Of a DNA stretch of 5,240 nt, positions 1 through 5,240 are shown piece after piece. The first letter of the stretch is position 1, and the number at the start of each line of letters is the position of its first letter. Both the position numbers and the translations under genes were made by a program. The notes under the pieces are model-generated. The model did not search any database. It was given only the letters and a program-made list of their open reading frames with translations, and had not been told where the DNA came from. The DNA is from Thermoguttaceae bacterium (lineage in GTDB: Bacteria; Planctomycetota; Planctomycetia; Pirellulales; Thermoguttaceae): the NCBI GenBank assembly GCA_028695865.1, contig JAQVID010000301.1, positions 1 to 5,240 of the forward strand, in the 5' to 3' direction.

Positions 1-738
1 AACCAGGTCAGGATCATCTTCTTTGTGCTGCAAGAAAAAGCAGTAAGGGACGCCCATTCGCAATGCCGTATTGATTGTTTCGATATCGCCGGGCAAAACA
101 CGACTTCGCATAACAAGCGCGATTTTTTTGCATTGTCGTTCACGAAGATAATTAAGGAGAATACGAAATCCGTCTTCATGATCAATATCAAGGTTACTGA
201 CCAGCGGAACACCGGGACATCGCGAGCCGAGTATCACACAAGGAAGGCCGGAAAGCCCCAACTGCTTTTGAACTTGCGGTGATGAAGAAATCATGACAAA
301 ACCGTGTGTTTGGTCGCTTTCCTTGGCCTGTTGAACGAGTTCTTTGACATCGCTGACTTCGGACCGCTGCGAAAGCATGGAATAAGCGATATGCGAAAAA
401 GGCATTTCGTCGCGGACTCCATGAATAATTTCCTCGCCGAAATGATCCAAAACTTCAAGCCGGCCGTCAAACAAGAAATGAATGTGCTCCAGCACCGCCT
501 TTTTGACATTCGGATCCCGAACGAGGGAACCTTTTTTTTGACTTCTCGTAATCACGCCCCGTTGCTCCAGAAGTTGCAAGGCCCGGTTGGCACTTGCTCC
601 GGACACGTCCAAAAACCGGGACGCTTCCCGGGTCGTGTAATAGGCATCGCCGCTAGCCAATTGCCGCTGAATAATATCTGCCTGGAGTCTGTCCGCAAGC
701 GCGATAGCCCGTTCGATTTTGATCAATTTTTTCTGCAC
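1..738 (-). CDS. GntR/LacI-hybrid (AraR-like) transcription regulator, C-terminus cut by window edge
   Basis: This is a one-component, ligand-responsive DNA-binding regulator. Reading leftward from a GTG at 738, 246 codons stay open to base 1, so the C-terminus is missing. Residues about 10-75 form a GntR-type winged helix: the segment from TTREASRFLDVSG through NRALQLLEQRGVI to the wing at KKGSLV matches the usual pattern of recognition helix followed by a G-x-hydrophobic wing. Residues about 80-140 are a linker. From about 145 the protein looks like a LacI-type periplasmic-binding fold: HGFVMIS, LPCVILGS, then VSNLDIDHEDGFRILLNYL and KKIALVMRS, the usual order of beta strands and ligand-pocket helices. 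This domain order is that of AraR. The GTG at 738 is preferred because AAGGGAG lies 11 bases upstream; an in-frame GTG at 771 would add 11 residues but has no ribosome-binding site. The gene is divergent from the hydrolase-transporter pair, as expected for a local sugar-responsive regulator. The ligand is unknown. Confidence 0.88.
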   Translation of the reverse strand, partial: MQKKLIKIERAIALADRLQADIIQRQLASGDAYYTTREASRFLDVSGASANRALQLLEQRGVITRSQKKGSLVRDPNVKKAVLEHIHFLFDGRLEVLDHFGEEIIHGVRDEMPFSHIAYSMLSQRSEVSDVKELVQQAKESDQTHGFVMISSSPQVQKQLGLSGLPCVILGSRCPGVPLVSNLDIDHEDGFRILLNYLRERQCKKIALVMRSRVLPGDIETINTALRMGVPYCFFLQHKEDDPDLV

Positions 739-749
739 GGAAATCCCGA

Positions 750-756
750 CTCCCTT
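750..756 (-). promoter_or_regulatory. Ribosome-binding site of the regulator gene
   Basis: On the minus strand this reads AAGGGAG, 11 bases before the GTG at 738. It decides between two in-frame GTG starts, since the one at 771 has only AT-rich repeat sequence before it. The spacing is slightly long, so the start call is good but not certain. Confidence 0.55.
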
Positions 757-775
757 CGCCGCATGACTCACTATC

Positions 776-815
776 AGTATTTATACTACCGATATTTATA
801 CTACGGATATTTTAA
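776..815. repeat. Tandem 15-bp AT-rich repeats upstream of the regulator
   Basis: Units begin at 776, 791 and 806 with a 15-base period. The first two share TATTTATACTAC, and the third keeps GATATTT before diverging. The first unit contains the palindrome AGTAT-TT-ATACT (776-787). The array sits between the predicted minus-strand promoter and the regulator's ribosome-binding site, about 20 bases upstream of the latter. Its position suits an autoregulatory operator or a structured leader, but no binding protein can be named from the sequence. Confidence 0.6.
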
Positions 816-925
816 AACCCGATTCACTCGTCGTTAATTTTTCGTCGTAAAGCTTTGGTCGTTCATCTTCGGAAAACAGACCTATTCAGGACACGCAAGC
901 ACGAAAAGCCAACTGGTATCAATAT

Positions 926-954
926 ATTTTAGCGAATCGAGATAAAAATGTCAA
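926..954 (-). promoter_or_regulatory. Sigma-70-type promoter of the regulator gene
   Basis: On the minus strand TTGACA (954-949) is followed after exactly 17 bases by TAAAAT (931-926). The -35 box is perfect and the -10 box matches five of six consensus bases. Transcription would start near 919, giving a leader of about 180 bases that includes the 15-bp tandem repeats. Nothing shows that it is used. Confidence 0.55.
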
Positions 955-1098
955 TAACATCGCGCAATCCCCCCGTTTTGTTTTACAAATATTTCGCAAA
1001 TAGCCCCCTTGGCTTTTGATATATCTCAAGTTTGAACAATCTATTTTGTGATATATTTACGTCTCCCCCTTCTTTTTGCACAAGCGATACCGAAAAAC

Positions 1099-1142
1099 CT
1101 TGACATGTATTGTTACCGACTGTATATTCTTTCATTGTCAAG
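1099..1142. promoter_or_regulatory. Inverted repeat CTTGACA / TGTCAAG bracketing the operon promoter
   Basis: CTTGACA at 1099-1105 and its exact reverse complement TGTCAAG at 1136-1142 lie 30 bases apart. The left arm overlaps the -35 box and the right arm covers the predicted start of transcription. Further copies of the hexamer occur at 1153-1158 (TTGACA), 1233-1238 (TGTCAA) and 949-954 (TGTCAA, the -35 box of the divergent promoter). An operator pair that blocks the promoter when bound is a reasonable guess. Part of the match is simply the -35 consensus, which lowers confidence. Confidence 0.35.
1100..1128 (+). promoter_or_regulatory. Sigma-70-type promoter of the hydrolase-transporter operon
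   Basis: TTGACA (1100-1105), a 17-base spacer and TATATT (1123-1128) give a perfect -35 box and a five-of-six -10 box at ideal spacing. The start of transcription should fall near 1135, leaving a leader of about 145 bases before the TTG start codon at 1281. Such a strong promoter next to a regulator gene suggests that the operon is held down by repression rather than needing an activator. Confidence 0.6.
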
Positions 1143-1166
1143 CAAACAAGCATTGACAAGCAAACA
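1134..1166. repeat. Direct repeat, 18-bp period, just downstream of the operon promoter
   Basis: ATTGTCAAGCAAACA (1134-1148) recurs as ATTGACAAGCAAACA (1152-1166) with one mismatch. Because the mismatch turns TTGTCAA into TTGACAA, the two copies also contain an inverted repeat (1135-1141 with 1153-1159, 11 bases between the arms). The repeat starts at the predicted +1, where a bound repressor would block initiation or elongation. Confidence 0.5.
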
Positions 1167-1187
1167 GGGTCAACATCAAAAGTTCAT

Positions 1188-1208
1188 CGGGCAATGGAAT
1201 GTCGCCCG
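1188..1208 (+). other. Short GC hairpin in the operon leader
   Basis: CGGGC (1188-1192) can pair with GCCCG (1204-1208) around an 11-base loop, with one possible extra U-G pair. It is the only GC-rich stem I see in an otherwise AT-rich leader. No T-run follows, so it is not a classical terminator. A stem this short may be chance. Confidence 0.2.
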
Positions 1209-1237
1209 GACAAAGACTCAAGATTACCGGCCTGTCA

Positions 1238-1266
1238 ACATATATCATATTCAATATATATCATAT
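1238..1266. repeat. Tandem 16-bp AT-rich repeat abutting the hydrolase ribosome-binding site
   Basis: ACATATATCATAT (1238-1250) recurs as ATATATATCATAT (1254-1266) with one mismatch and a 16-base period. The second copy directly touches the AAGGAG ribosome-binding site at 1267-1272. Each copy contains ATATATCA, the reverse complement of the TGATATAT motif found at 1017-1024 and 1049-1056. It could be an operator, an AT-rich unstructured region that helps ribosome loading, or both. Confidence 0.5.
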
Positions 1267-1272
1267 AAGGAG
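1267..1272 (+). promoter_or_regulatory. Ribosome-binding site that fixes a TTG start
   Basis: AAGGAG lies eight bases before the TTG at 1281. An in-frame TAA at 1266-1268 rules out any start further upstream, so TTG is the only well-supported start for the hydrolase. Confidence 0.8.
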
Positions 1273-1280
1273 AAAACATC

Positions 1281-2636
1281 TTGGAGAATGAAGTGCTGCT
1301 TGCGGGCGCGGCGCGCGTCGATATAACGCCAACACGTTTGCCGGTTATATGCAACGGCGAATTTGTCGCTCGCTCAATTGATGTTGTTGAAGACCCGCTT
1401 TCGGTGTCGGCCATTGTGTTCAAGCGGGGTGAAATCGAATTTGCTTTGGCGGTTGTCGATACCTGCATGATTCCCGACTGGATTCACGAGACAGCGCGCA
1501 AGCATGTCGCTCAAGCAACAGGCATACGACCGGACCGCGTCTTAATCAGCGCGACGCATTGCCATTCTGCGCCAAGTTTGATTGGAATTCTTGGTTCTGA
1601 CCCTGATACCGATTATGCCGCGACGATTCCGGAAAAAATCGCTTCGGCCATTACAGCCGCCCAATCGCGTATGGTTCCTGCCCGACTCGGTTTTGGCGCC
1701 GGCAGCGATCCGAACAACGTCTTTTGCCGCCGATTCATTATGCAGCCCGGTACGGCGTGGACCGTCGATCTTGCCTTGACCGGTTCCCGGGGTGATATTG
1801 CCCAAATGAATCCTTTTGACAATCACGATAAAATCGTATGCCGCACCGGTCAACCGGACCCAACGGTAAGCGTTCTTTCCGTTGTGAGCGAAGACGGGCG
1901 TCCACTTGCCGTTTTGGGCAACTACTCAACGCATTACGCGGGCGCCGAATTTCTCAGTGCCGATTATTTCGGCGTCTTCCGAAGGCGAATGAAAGAATTG
2001 ATCGGAGCGGACGACGATTTTGTCGCAGTCATGTCGAACGGAACCAGCGGCGACACGAACTGCATTGATTTTTATCATCTCGATCGGAAGTACGACCGCT
2101 TTACCGTAGGCGAATCGGTTTCACAGGCCGCGTTTAAAGCATGGAAAGCAATCGAACACCATGCGTCGCCGCGGATTGATATGGTCGAATGTCCCATTGA
2201 ATTGGGGATTCGACAGCCAACGGTTGAGCAACTGGCCCATGCGCGCGATGTTTGCAAGTCTTTCGAAGGACGGCTTCCTGAAACGTTTGCGGAAGTCTAT
2301 GCCCGGGAATGTTTGTATTTGGCCGATATGCCGTCCCGTCGTTCGATACGGCTTCAGGCGATTCAACTTGGCGAACTTGGAATCGCGGCCATACCGGCAG
2401 AAGTCTATACGTTTACCGGGCGCGAGCTTCGTGCCGCCAGCCGGTTTCAAAACACGTTCACCATTTCACTGGCCAACGGGTCCAACGGATACTTGCCGAC
2501 GGAAGAATCGTTTGAACTCGGAGGATACACAACCTGGCGAGCCCGATCAAGTTGTCTGGAAGAAACAGCCGAACGAAAAGTCCGCTATACGATGATCAAC
2601 ATGCTCAATCAGTTGGCCTGCAAGTCGGGTCATTGA
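1281..2636 (+). CDS. Neutral/alkaline ceramidase-superfamily metallohydrolase, cytoplasmic form
   Basis: This 451-residue protein matches the N-terminal domain of neutral/alkaline non-lysosomal ceramidases, which are zinc amidases. The N-terminus AGAARVDITP is the usual opening of the family. Likely zinc ligands, by comparison with the Pseudomonas enzyme as I remember it, are H93 in the THCHS motif, H218 in STHYAG, E374 in IPAEVYT and Y404 in SNGYLPTEE. The family's second motif histidine is H95. The catalytic loop reads NGTSGDTNCID (253-263), whereas true ceramidases have a GDxSPN-type loop whose serine is catalytic; here asparagine stands at that place, so a different substrate is likely. 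The protein begins with no signal peptide and lacks the C-terminal immunoglobulin-like domain of secreted ceramidases, so it probably acts in the cytoplasm. Homologues like this are common in planctomycetes, mostly uncharacterised. The next gene starts 24 bases later, so the two are probably co-transcribed and the hydrolase may act on what the transporter brings in. Fold call firm, reaction unknown. Confidence 0.9.
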   Translation: MENEVLLAGAARVDITPTRLPVICNGEFVARSIDVVEDPLSVSAIVFKRGEIEFALAVVDTCMIPDWIHETARKHVAQATGIRPDRVLISATHCHSAPSLIGILGSDPDTDYAATIPEKIASAITAAQSRMVPARLGFGAGSDPNNVFCRRFIMQPGTAWTVDLALTGSRGDIAQMNPFDNHDKIVCRTGQPDPTVSVLSVVSEDGRPLAVLGNYSTHYAGAEFLSADYFGVFRRRMKELIGADDDFVAVMSNGTSGDTNCIDFYHLDRKYDRFTVGESVSQAAFKAWKAIEHHASPRIDMVECPIELGIRQPTVEQLAHARDVCKSFEGRLPETFAEVYARECLYLADMPSRRSIRLQAIQLGELGIAAIPAEVYTFTGRELRAASRFQNTFTISLANGSNGYLPTEESFELGGYTTWRARSSCLEETAERKVRYTMINMLNQLACKSGH

Positions 2637-2645
2637 CGAAAGGCC

Positions 2646-2651
2646 AAAGAG
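2646..2651 (+). promoter_or_regulatory. Weak ribosome-binding site of the kelch-symporter gene
   Basis: AAAGAG lies nine bases before the ATG at 2661. The match to the anti-Shine-Dalgarno sequence is modest, but spacing is good and the ATG is followed at once by a convincing signal sequence. The short gap after the upstream stop could also allow translational coupling. Confidence 0.45.
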
Positions 2652-2660
2652 TACAATCGC

Positions 2661-5240
2661 ATGACGTTATTCCGCCCGTTTTTCTTTCTGTTCTTTCTGC
2701 TTGCCGCCGCGTGTTTCGGTCATGAAGGAGCACCGGTAAACGACAAGTCTGGCGACACGCCGCAAGACACCGCCGCGTGTTTCGCCGGTTTCCCGGACAA
2801 CGAGCACGTAAGCCAGGCATTCGTGGGGCTCGTGGGCGGGCGTGTGGTGATCAGAGGCGGCAAAACTTCGTCCGGCTTGAGTAATCGACTTTATGAGCGG
2901 AAAGAAGGTTCACGCGACGCGACACTCACTCCAATTGACCTTGTTCTGCCGCAGTCCATCGCGGGCGGAGCAAGTGTGAACCTGAACGAGGGCATGCTCT
3001 TTTTGGGAGGTTTCGATACAAACGGGCCGGTCAACGCGTGCCGCCTTTTGACCAGGCAACTATCGGGCAAGTACACTTGGCAAGATTTCCCGCCTCTGCC
3101 GGTTGCGGTCGCGCACGGAGCGGCGGACCGATTGGGGCAATTTGTTTACTTCGCCGGTCGATCGGACAACACAAAAACGACGCGGGCGTCATCATGTTTT
3201 TTCGTCTGCGACTTGAGCCGCAAAGGAAGTAATCGTCGCTGGGAAAAACTTCCGTCCTTACCCTTTTTGCTCCAGGGGGAAATCGTCGCCGCGGTACAGG
3301 AATTTGGACACGGCAAATGTTTTATTCTTTTCGGTTATACAAACGATCCGCTTGTCGTCGGCAGTCATTCGGCCGCGGTCAGAAAAAATCCGGCGGGTAA
3401 AGACACCGCTCCAAAAGACACTGCTGCAAAAGACACCGCGTCTGACGCCAATGGCGATCCCCCATTCGTTGTCAATGCGTATGATCCGGAAACGCAAATT
3501 TGGATCACGCGTGTGATTCCGGATGTTCCTTCCGGATTCAAGCCGACCTCGGCTCTGGCAACAGGGACAACGCATATTCTTTTTTCAACCGCCTCGACAG
3601 TTCCATCAGAACAAGGAATCGAATCGGGCAATTCATTGAATTTGCCAAATACGTCAAATGCGCTCTGGGCATACAATACAATTACGGGGCGTCTTTTTCG
3701 CGTCAAACAAACAAGCAATCAGGTCCACACAGGAGCGATTGGGGGACGGCTGGGCAATTTCGTTTACGCGTTTGGAACTGCCGCAAATGGTCGCAGTGGA
3801 ATTGCCAGGATTGAACTGCCCGGCAGGGCCGTCGGTTTGAGTCCACTCAATATCGCGGTTATGGTCGGATACTTTTTGATTTTGGCCGGAATGGGTTTTT
3901 ATTTCGCCAGGCGTCAGAAAGGAACGGACGATTATTTCAAGGGGGGCAAGCGGGTTCCGTGGTGGGCGGTCGGCCTGAGTATTTACGGAGCTTCGCTTAG
4001 CGCGATTTCCTATATGGCGGTACCGGCGAAAAGCTTCATGTCCAACTGGGGCCTGATTTTTCTCTCTTCAGCGGCACTCTGGGCAGCTCCGTTCATTGTC
4101 TGGTTTTATATTCCCCGCATGCGACGATACAATTTTACGAGTGCTTACGAGTATCTCGAATGCCGGTATAATCTGTTGACGCGGCTCATTGGAAGTACTG
4201 TTTTTATACTGTTTCAGATTGTGCGTATGGCGGTTATGCTCTTTTTGCCCGCGATTGCCCTTAATGTCGTAACCAATCTCGATATTTACACCTGTATTGT
4301 CGCCATGGGCGTCGTGAGTATCGTTTATACCATGTTCGGCGGAATTGAGGCCGTAATCTGGACCGATGTCGTTCAGGTCGTTATTCTGCTGGCCGGAGCG
4401 ATTGGCGCGGTCGTCATCGCCGCAACGCAAATCGACGGGGGGGTTGCCGGACTACTTCAGGTCGGATTCGAAGACGCGAAATTCCGATGTATCGATACGC
4501 GATTCAGCTTGCACACCGCCAATATTTGGGTGATTGTAACCGCGTCCTTTTTCCTTTATATTATTCCGTTCGCGTCGGACCAGACGATTGTTCAGCGTTA
4601 CTTCGTGGGGCAAGACGACCGCGATGCGGGACGTGGTCTGTGGGTCAACGCGTGGGTTACCCTGCCGGGCACGATTACCCTGTTTCTGCTCGGAACAGCG
4701 TTTTATGTTTTTTACAAGAGCCAGCCGGAAGCGCTTTCGCTCACGATGGACAACAACGATTCACTCTTGCCCTGGTTCGTGATTACACAACTGCCCGACG
4801 GTGTTTCGGGCCTTTTAATTGTTGCGATTTTCGCCGCGAGCATGTCCAGTTTGAGTGCGAGCATGAATTCGATTTCGGCCGCGTACACGTTCGATTTTCA
4901 TGAACGTGTCTTCGGTTTTGACAAAAACCATTCGCTGACCGTCGCCAAAGCAACGACGCTTCTGTCCGGTTCGGCCGGCGTCCTGTTGGCGGTTGCCATG
5001 GCCACTTGGGATATTTCGTCGTTTTGGGACGAATACAATCGACTTATGGGTCTGATGAGCAGTGGTTTGGCCGGCATATTCGTTCTTGGTTTGATTTCGA
5101 AAAGAACCAATGGGATCGGAGCCGTTTTGGGGCTTCTGACAAGTTTTCTGGTTCAGTTGCATGTGGTCAATCATCATTGCGTTCATTTTCTTTTGTATTG
5201 TGGAACCGGTTTTCTCACGGCCCTGGTCGTCGGTTATTTG
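2661..5240 (+). CDS. Kelch (NanM-like) propeller fused to a sodium:solute symporter, C-terminus cut by window edge
   Basis: One frame of 860 codons stays open to the right edge. Residues 1-20 are a hydrophobic export signal (MTLFRPFFFLFFLLAAAC), possibly a lipoprotein-like one with C18. Residues about 41-388 look like a six-bladed kelch propeller of the N-acetylneuraminate epimerase (NanM) type, with strands such as GMLFLGGFD, FVYFAGRSDN, CFILFGYTND and FVYAFGTAANG, and blade-end tryptophans W140, W194 and W281. Residues about 395-860 are a sodium:solute symporter: first helix near 396-416, the DYFKGGKRVPWWAVGLS link, the PAK motif after the next helix, the signature FGGIEAVIWTDVVQ (559-572) and the sodium-binding helix AASMSSLSASMNS (725-737). 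About 12 membrane segments are visible; the last one or two are probably lost. Symporters of this family start outside the membrane, so the propeller would face the periplasm. Such fusions are known in planctomycete-type genomes, some in sialic acid clusters. Sialic acid or a related sugar is a plausible substrate, not shown here. Shared operon with the hydrolase. Confidence 0.92.
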   Translation, partial: MTLFRPFFFLFFLLAAACFGHEGAPVNDKSGDTPQDTAACFAGFPDNEHVSQAFVGLVGGRVVIRGGKTSSGLSNRLYERKEGSRDATLTPIDLVLPQSIAGGASVNLNEGMLFLGGFDTNGPVNACRLLTRQLSGKYTWQDFPPLPVAVAHGAADRLGQFVYFAGRSDNTKTTRASSCFFVCDLSRKGSNRRWEKLPSLPFLLQGEIVAAVQEFGHGKCFILFGYTNDPLVVGSHSAAVRKNPAGKDTAPKDTAAKDTASDANGDPPFVVNAYDPETQIWITRVIPDVPSGFKPTSALATGTTHILFSTASTVPSEQGIESGNSLNLPNTSNALWAYNTITGRLFRVKQTSNQVHTGAIGGRLGNFVYAFGTAANGRSGIARIELPGRAVGLSPLNIAVMVGYFLILAGMGFYFARRQKGTDDYFKGGKRVPWWAVGLSIYGASLSAISYMAVPAKSFMSNWGLIFLSSAALWAAPFIVWFYIPRMRRYNFTSAYEYLECRYNLLTRLIGSTVFILFQIVRMAVMLFLPAIALNVVTNLDIYTCIVAMGVVSIVYTMFGGIEAVIWTDVVQVVILLAGAIGAVVIAATQIDGGVAGLLQVGFEDAKFRCIDTRFSLHTANIWVIVTASFFLYIIPFASDQTIVQRYFVGQDDRDAGRGLWVNAWVTLPGTITLFLLGTAFYVFYKSQPEALSLTMDNNDSLLPWFVITQLPDGVSGLLIVAIFAASMSSLSASMNSISAAYTFDFHERVFGFDKNHSLTVAKATTLLSGSAGVLLAVAMATWDISSFWDEYNRLMGLMSSGLAGIFVLGLISKRTNGIGAVLGLLTSFLVQLHVVNHHCVHFLLYCGTGFLTALVVGYL
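3399..3443 (+). repeat. In-frame 15-bp tandem repeat (KDTAx three times) in the propeller
   Basis: Three 15-base units encode KDTAP, KDTAA and KDTAS (residues 247-261 of the kelch-symporter), followed by a polar DANGDPP stretch. Differences between units are mostly at third codon positions or in the fifth codon. It falls in a loop of the fourth blade, between the strand CFILFGYTND and the blade end at VNAYDPETQIW, so it likely forms a flexible surface loop. Slippage could change its length between strains. Confidence 0.75.

Larger units (their letters stand above)
739..1280. other. Divergent intergenic control region
   Basis: This stretch of about 540 bases separates the divergent regulator and hydrolase genes. 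Short open frames here lack ribosome-binding sites and recognisable protein features, so I regard it as non-coding. It is clearly richer in A and T than the flanking genes. It holds two outward-facing sigma-70-type promoters about 145 bases apart, several TTGACA/TGTCAA hexamers, four copies of TGATATAT in one or other orientation (1017-1024, 1049-1056, 1240-1247, 1256-1263), and tandem AT-rich repeats near both gene starts. I see no known riboswitch fold, tRNA or small-RNA signature. About 850-915 and 960-1015 show no clear signal. Confidence 0.7.

Noticed and set aside
769..771. Upstream GTG as the start of the regulator
   Set aside because: It has no ribosome-binding site and lies beside the tandem repeat, while the GTG at 738 has AAGGGAG before it; the added 11 residues show no domain feature.
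304..837. A 177-codon plus-strand open frame lying opposite the regulator gene
   Set aside because: Its translation has no recognisable domain and it is antisense to a clear GntR/LacI-type protein, so it is a shadow of that gene's codon pattern.
1032..1059. A second rightward promoter, TTGAAC with TATTTA at 16-base spacing
   Set aside because: Both boxes are weaker than the promoter at 1100-1128, and AT-rich sequence yields such matches easily.
1188..1236. Possible riboswitch in the operon leader
   Set aside because: Only a five-base-pair GC stem and very short further pairings are visible, with no match to a riboswitch consensus that I know.
1048..1326. A 92-codon plus-strand open frame across the intergenic region
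   Set aside because: It covers the promoter, repeats and ribosome-binding site of the hydrolase, has no ribosome-binding site of its own that I can see, and ends inside the hydrolase in another frame.
4068..4430. A 120-codon minus-strand open frame opposite the symporter
   Set aside because: The product is rich in Asn, Asp, His and Gly as expected from antisense of hydrophobic helices, and it overlaps the conserved symporter signature.
4815..5186. A 123-codon minus-strand open frame opposite the symporter C-terminal part
   Set aside because: It is antisense to conserved membrane helices, including the sodium-binding helix, and shows no protein family features.

Overview
The window carries a small divergent locus: a transcription regulator on the minus strand that runs off the left edge, a non-coding gap of about 540 bases, and two plus-strand genes packed as an operon, the second of which runs off the right edge. 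No RNA gene, insertion sequence, CRISPR array, origin or terminator was found. The gene content suggests a planctomycete-like bacterium, perhaps of the Pirellulales/Thermoguttaceae type, or a relative in the wider PVC group. The reasons are the regulator's GntR/LacI-type hybrid architecture, a ceramidase-superfamily hydrolase of the kind common in planctomycetes, and a six-bladed kelch (NanM-like) domain fused to a sodium:solute symporter. Base composition looks balanced. The phylum call is an inference from family knowledge, not from a marker gene.

Left part (1-738, minus strand): an AraR-like regulator with an N-terminal GntR winged helix and a C-terminal LacI-type sugar-sensing domain, cut at its C-terminus by the window edge. 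Middle (739-1280): an AT-rich control region. It has a near-consensus sigma-70 promoter facing left (926-954) and another facing right (1100-1128). It also has TTGACA/TGTCAA inverted repeats around the rightward promoter, an 18-bp-period direct repeat just downstream of it, and AT-rich tandem repeats of 15- and 16-bp period lying just upstream of the start region of each divergent gene.

Right part: 1281-2636 encodes a 451-residue neutral/alkaline ceramidase-like metallohydrolase with recognisable zinc ligands. It has no signal peptide, and the serine expected in true ceramidases appears to be missing. After 24 bases, 2661-5240 encodes one continuous frame of at least 860 residues: signal sequence, kelch propeller, then a sodium:solute symporter with about 12 membrane segments visible before the window ends.

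Working model (inference): the outward-facing propeller binds or epimerises a ligand, perhaps a sialic acid or another acidic or amino sugar. The symporter takes it up with sodium, the cytoplasmic hydrolase acts on it, and the divergent regulator senses the ligand or a product. The true substrate cannot be read from this sequence.
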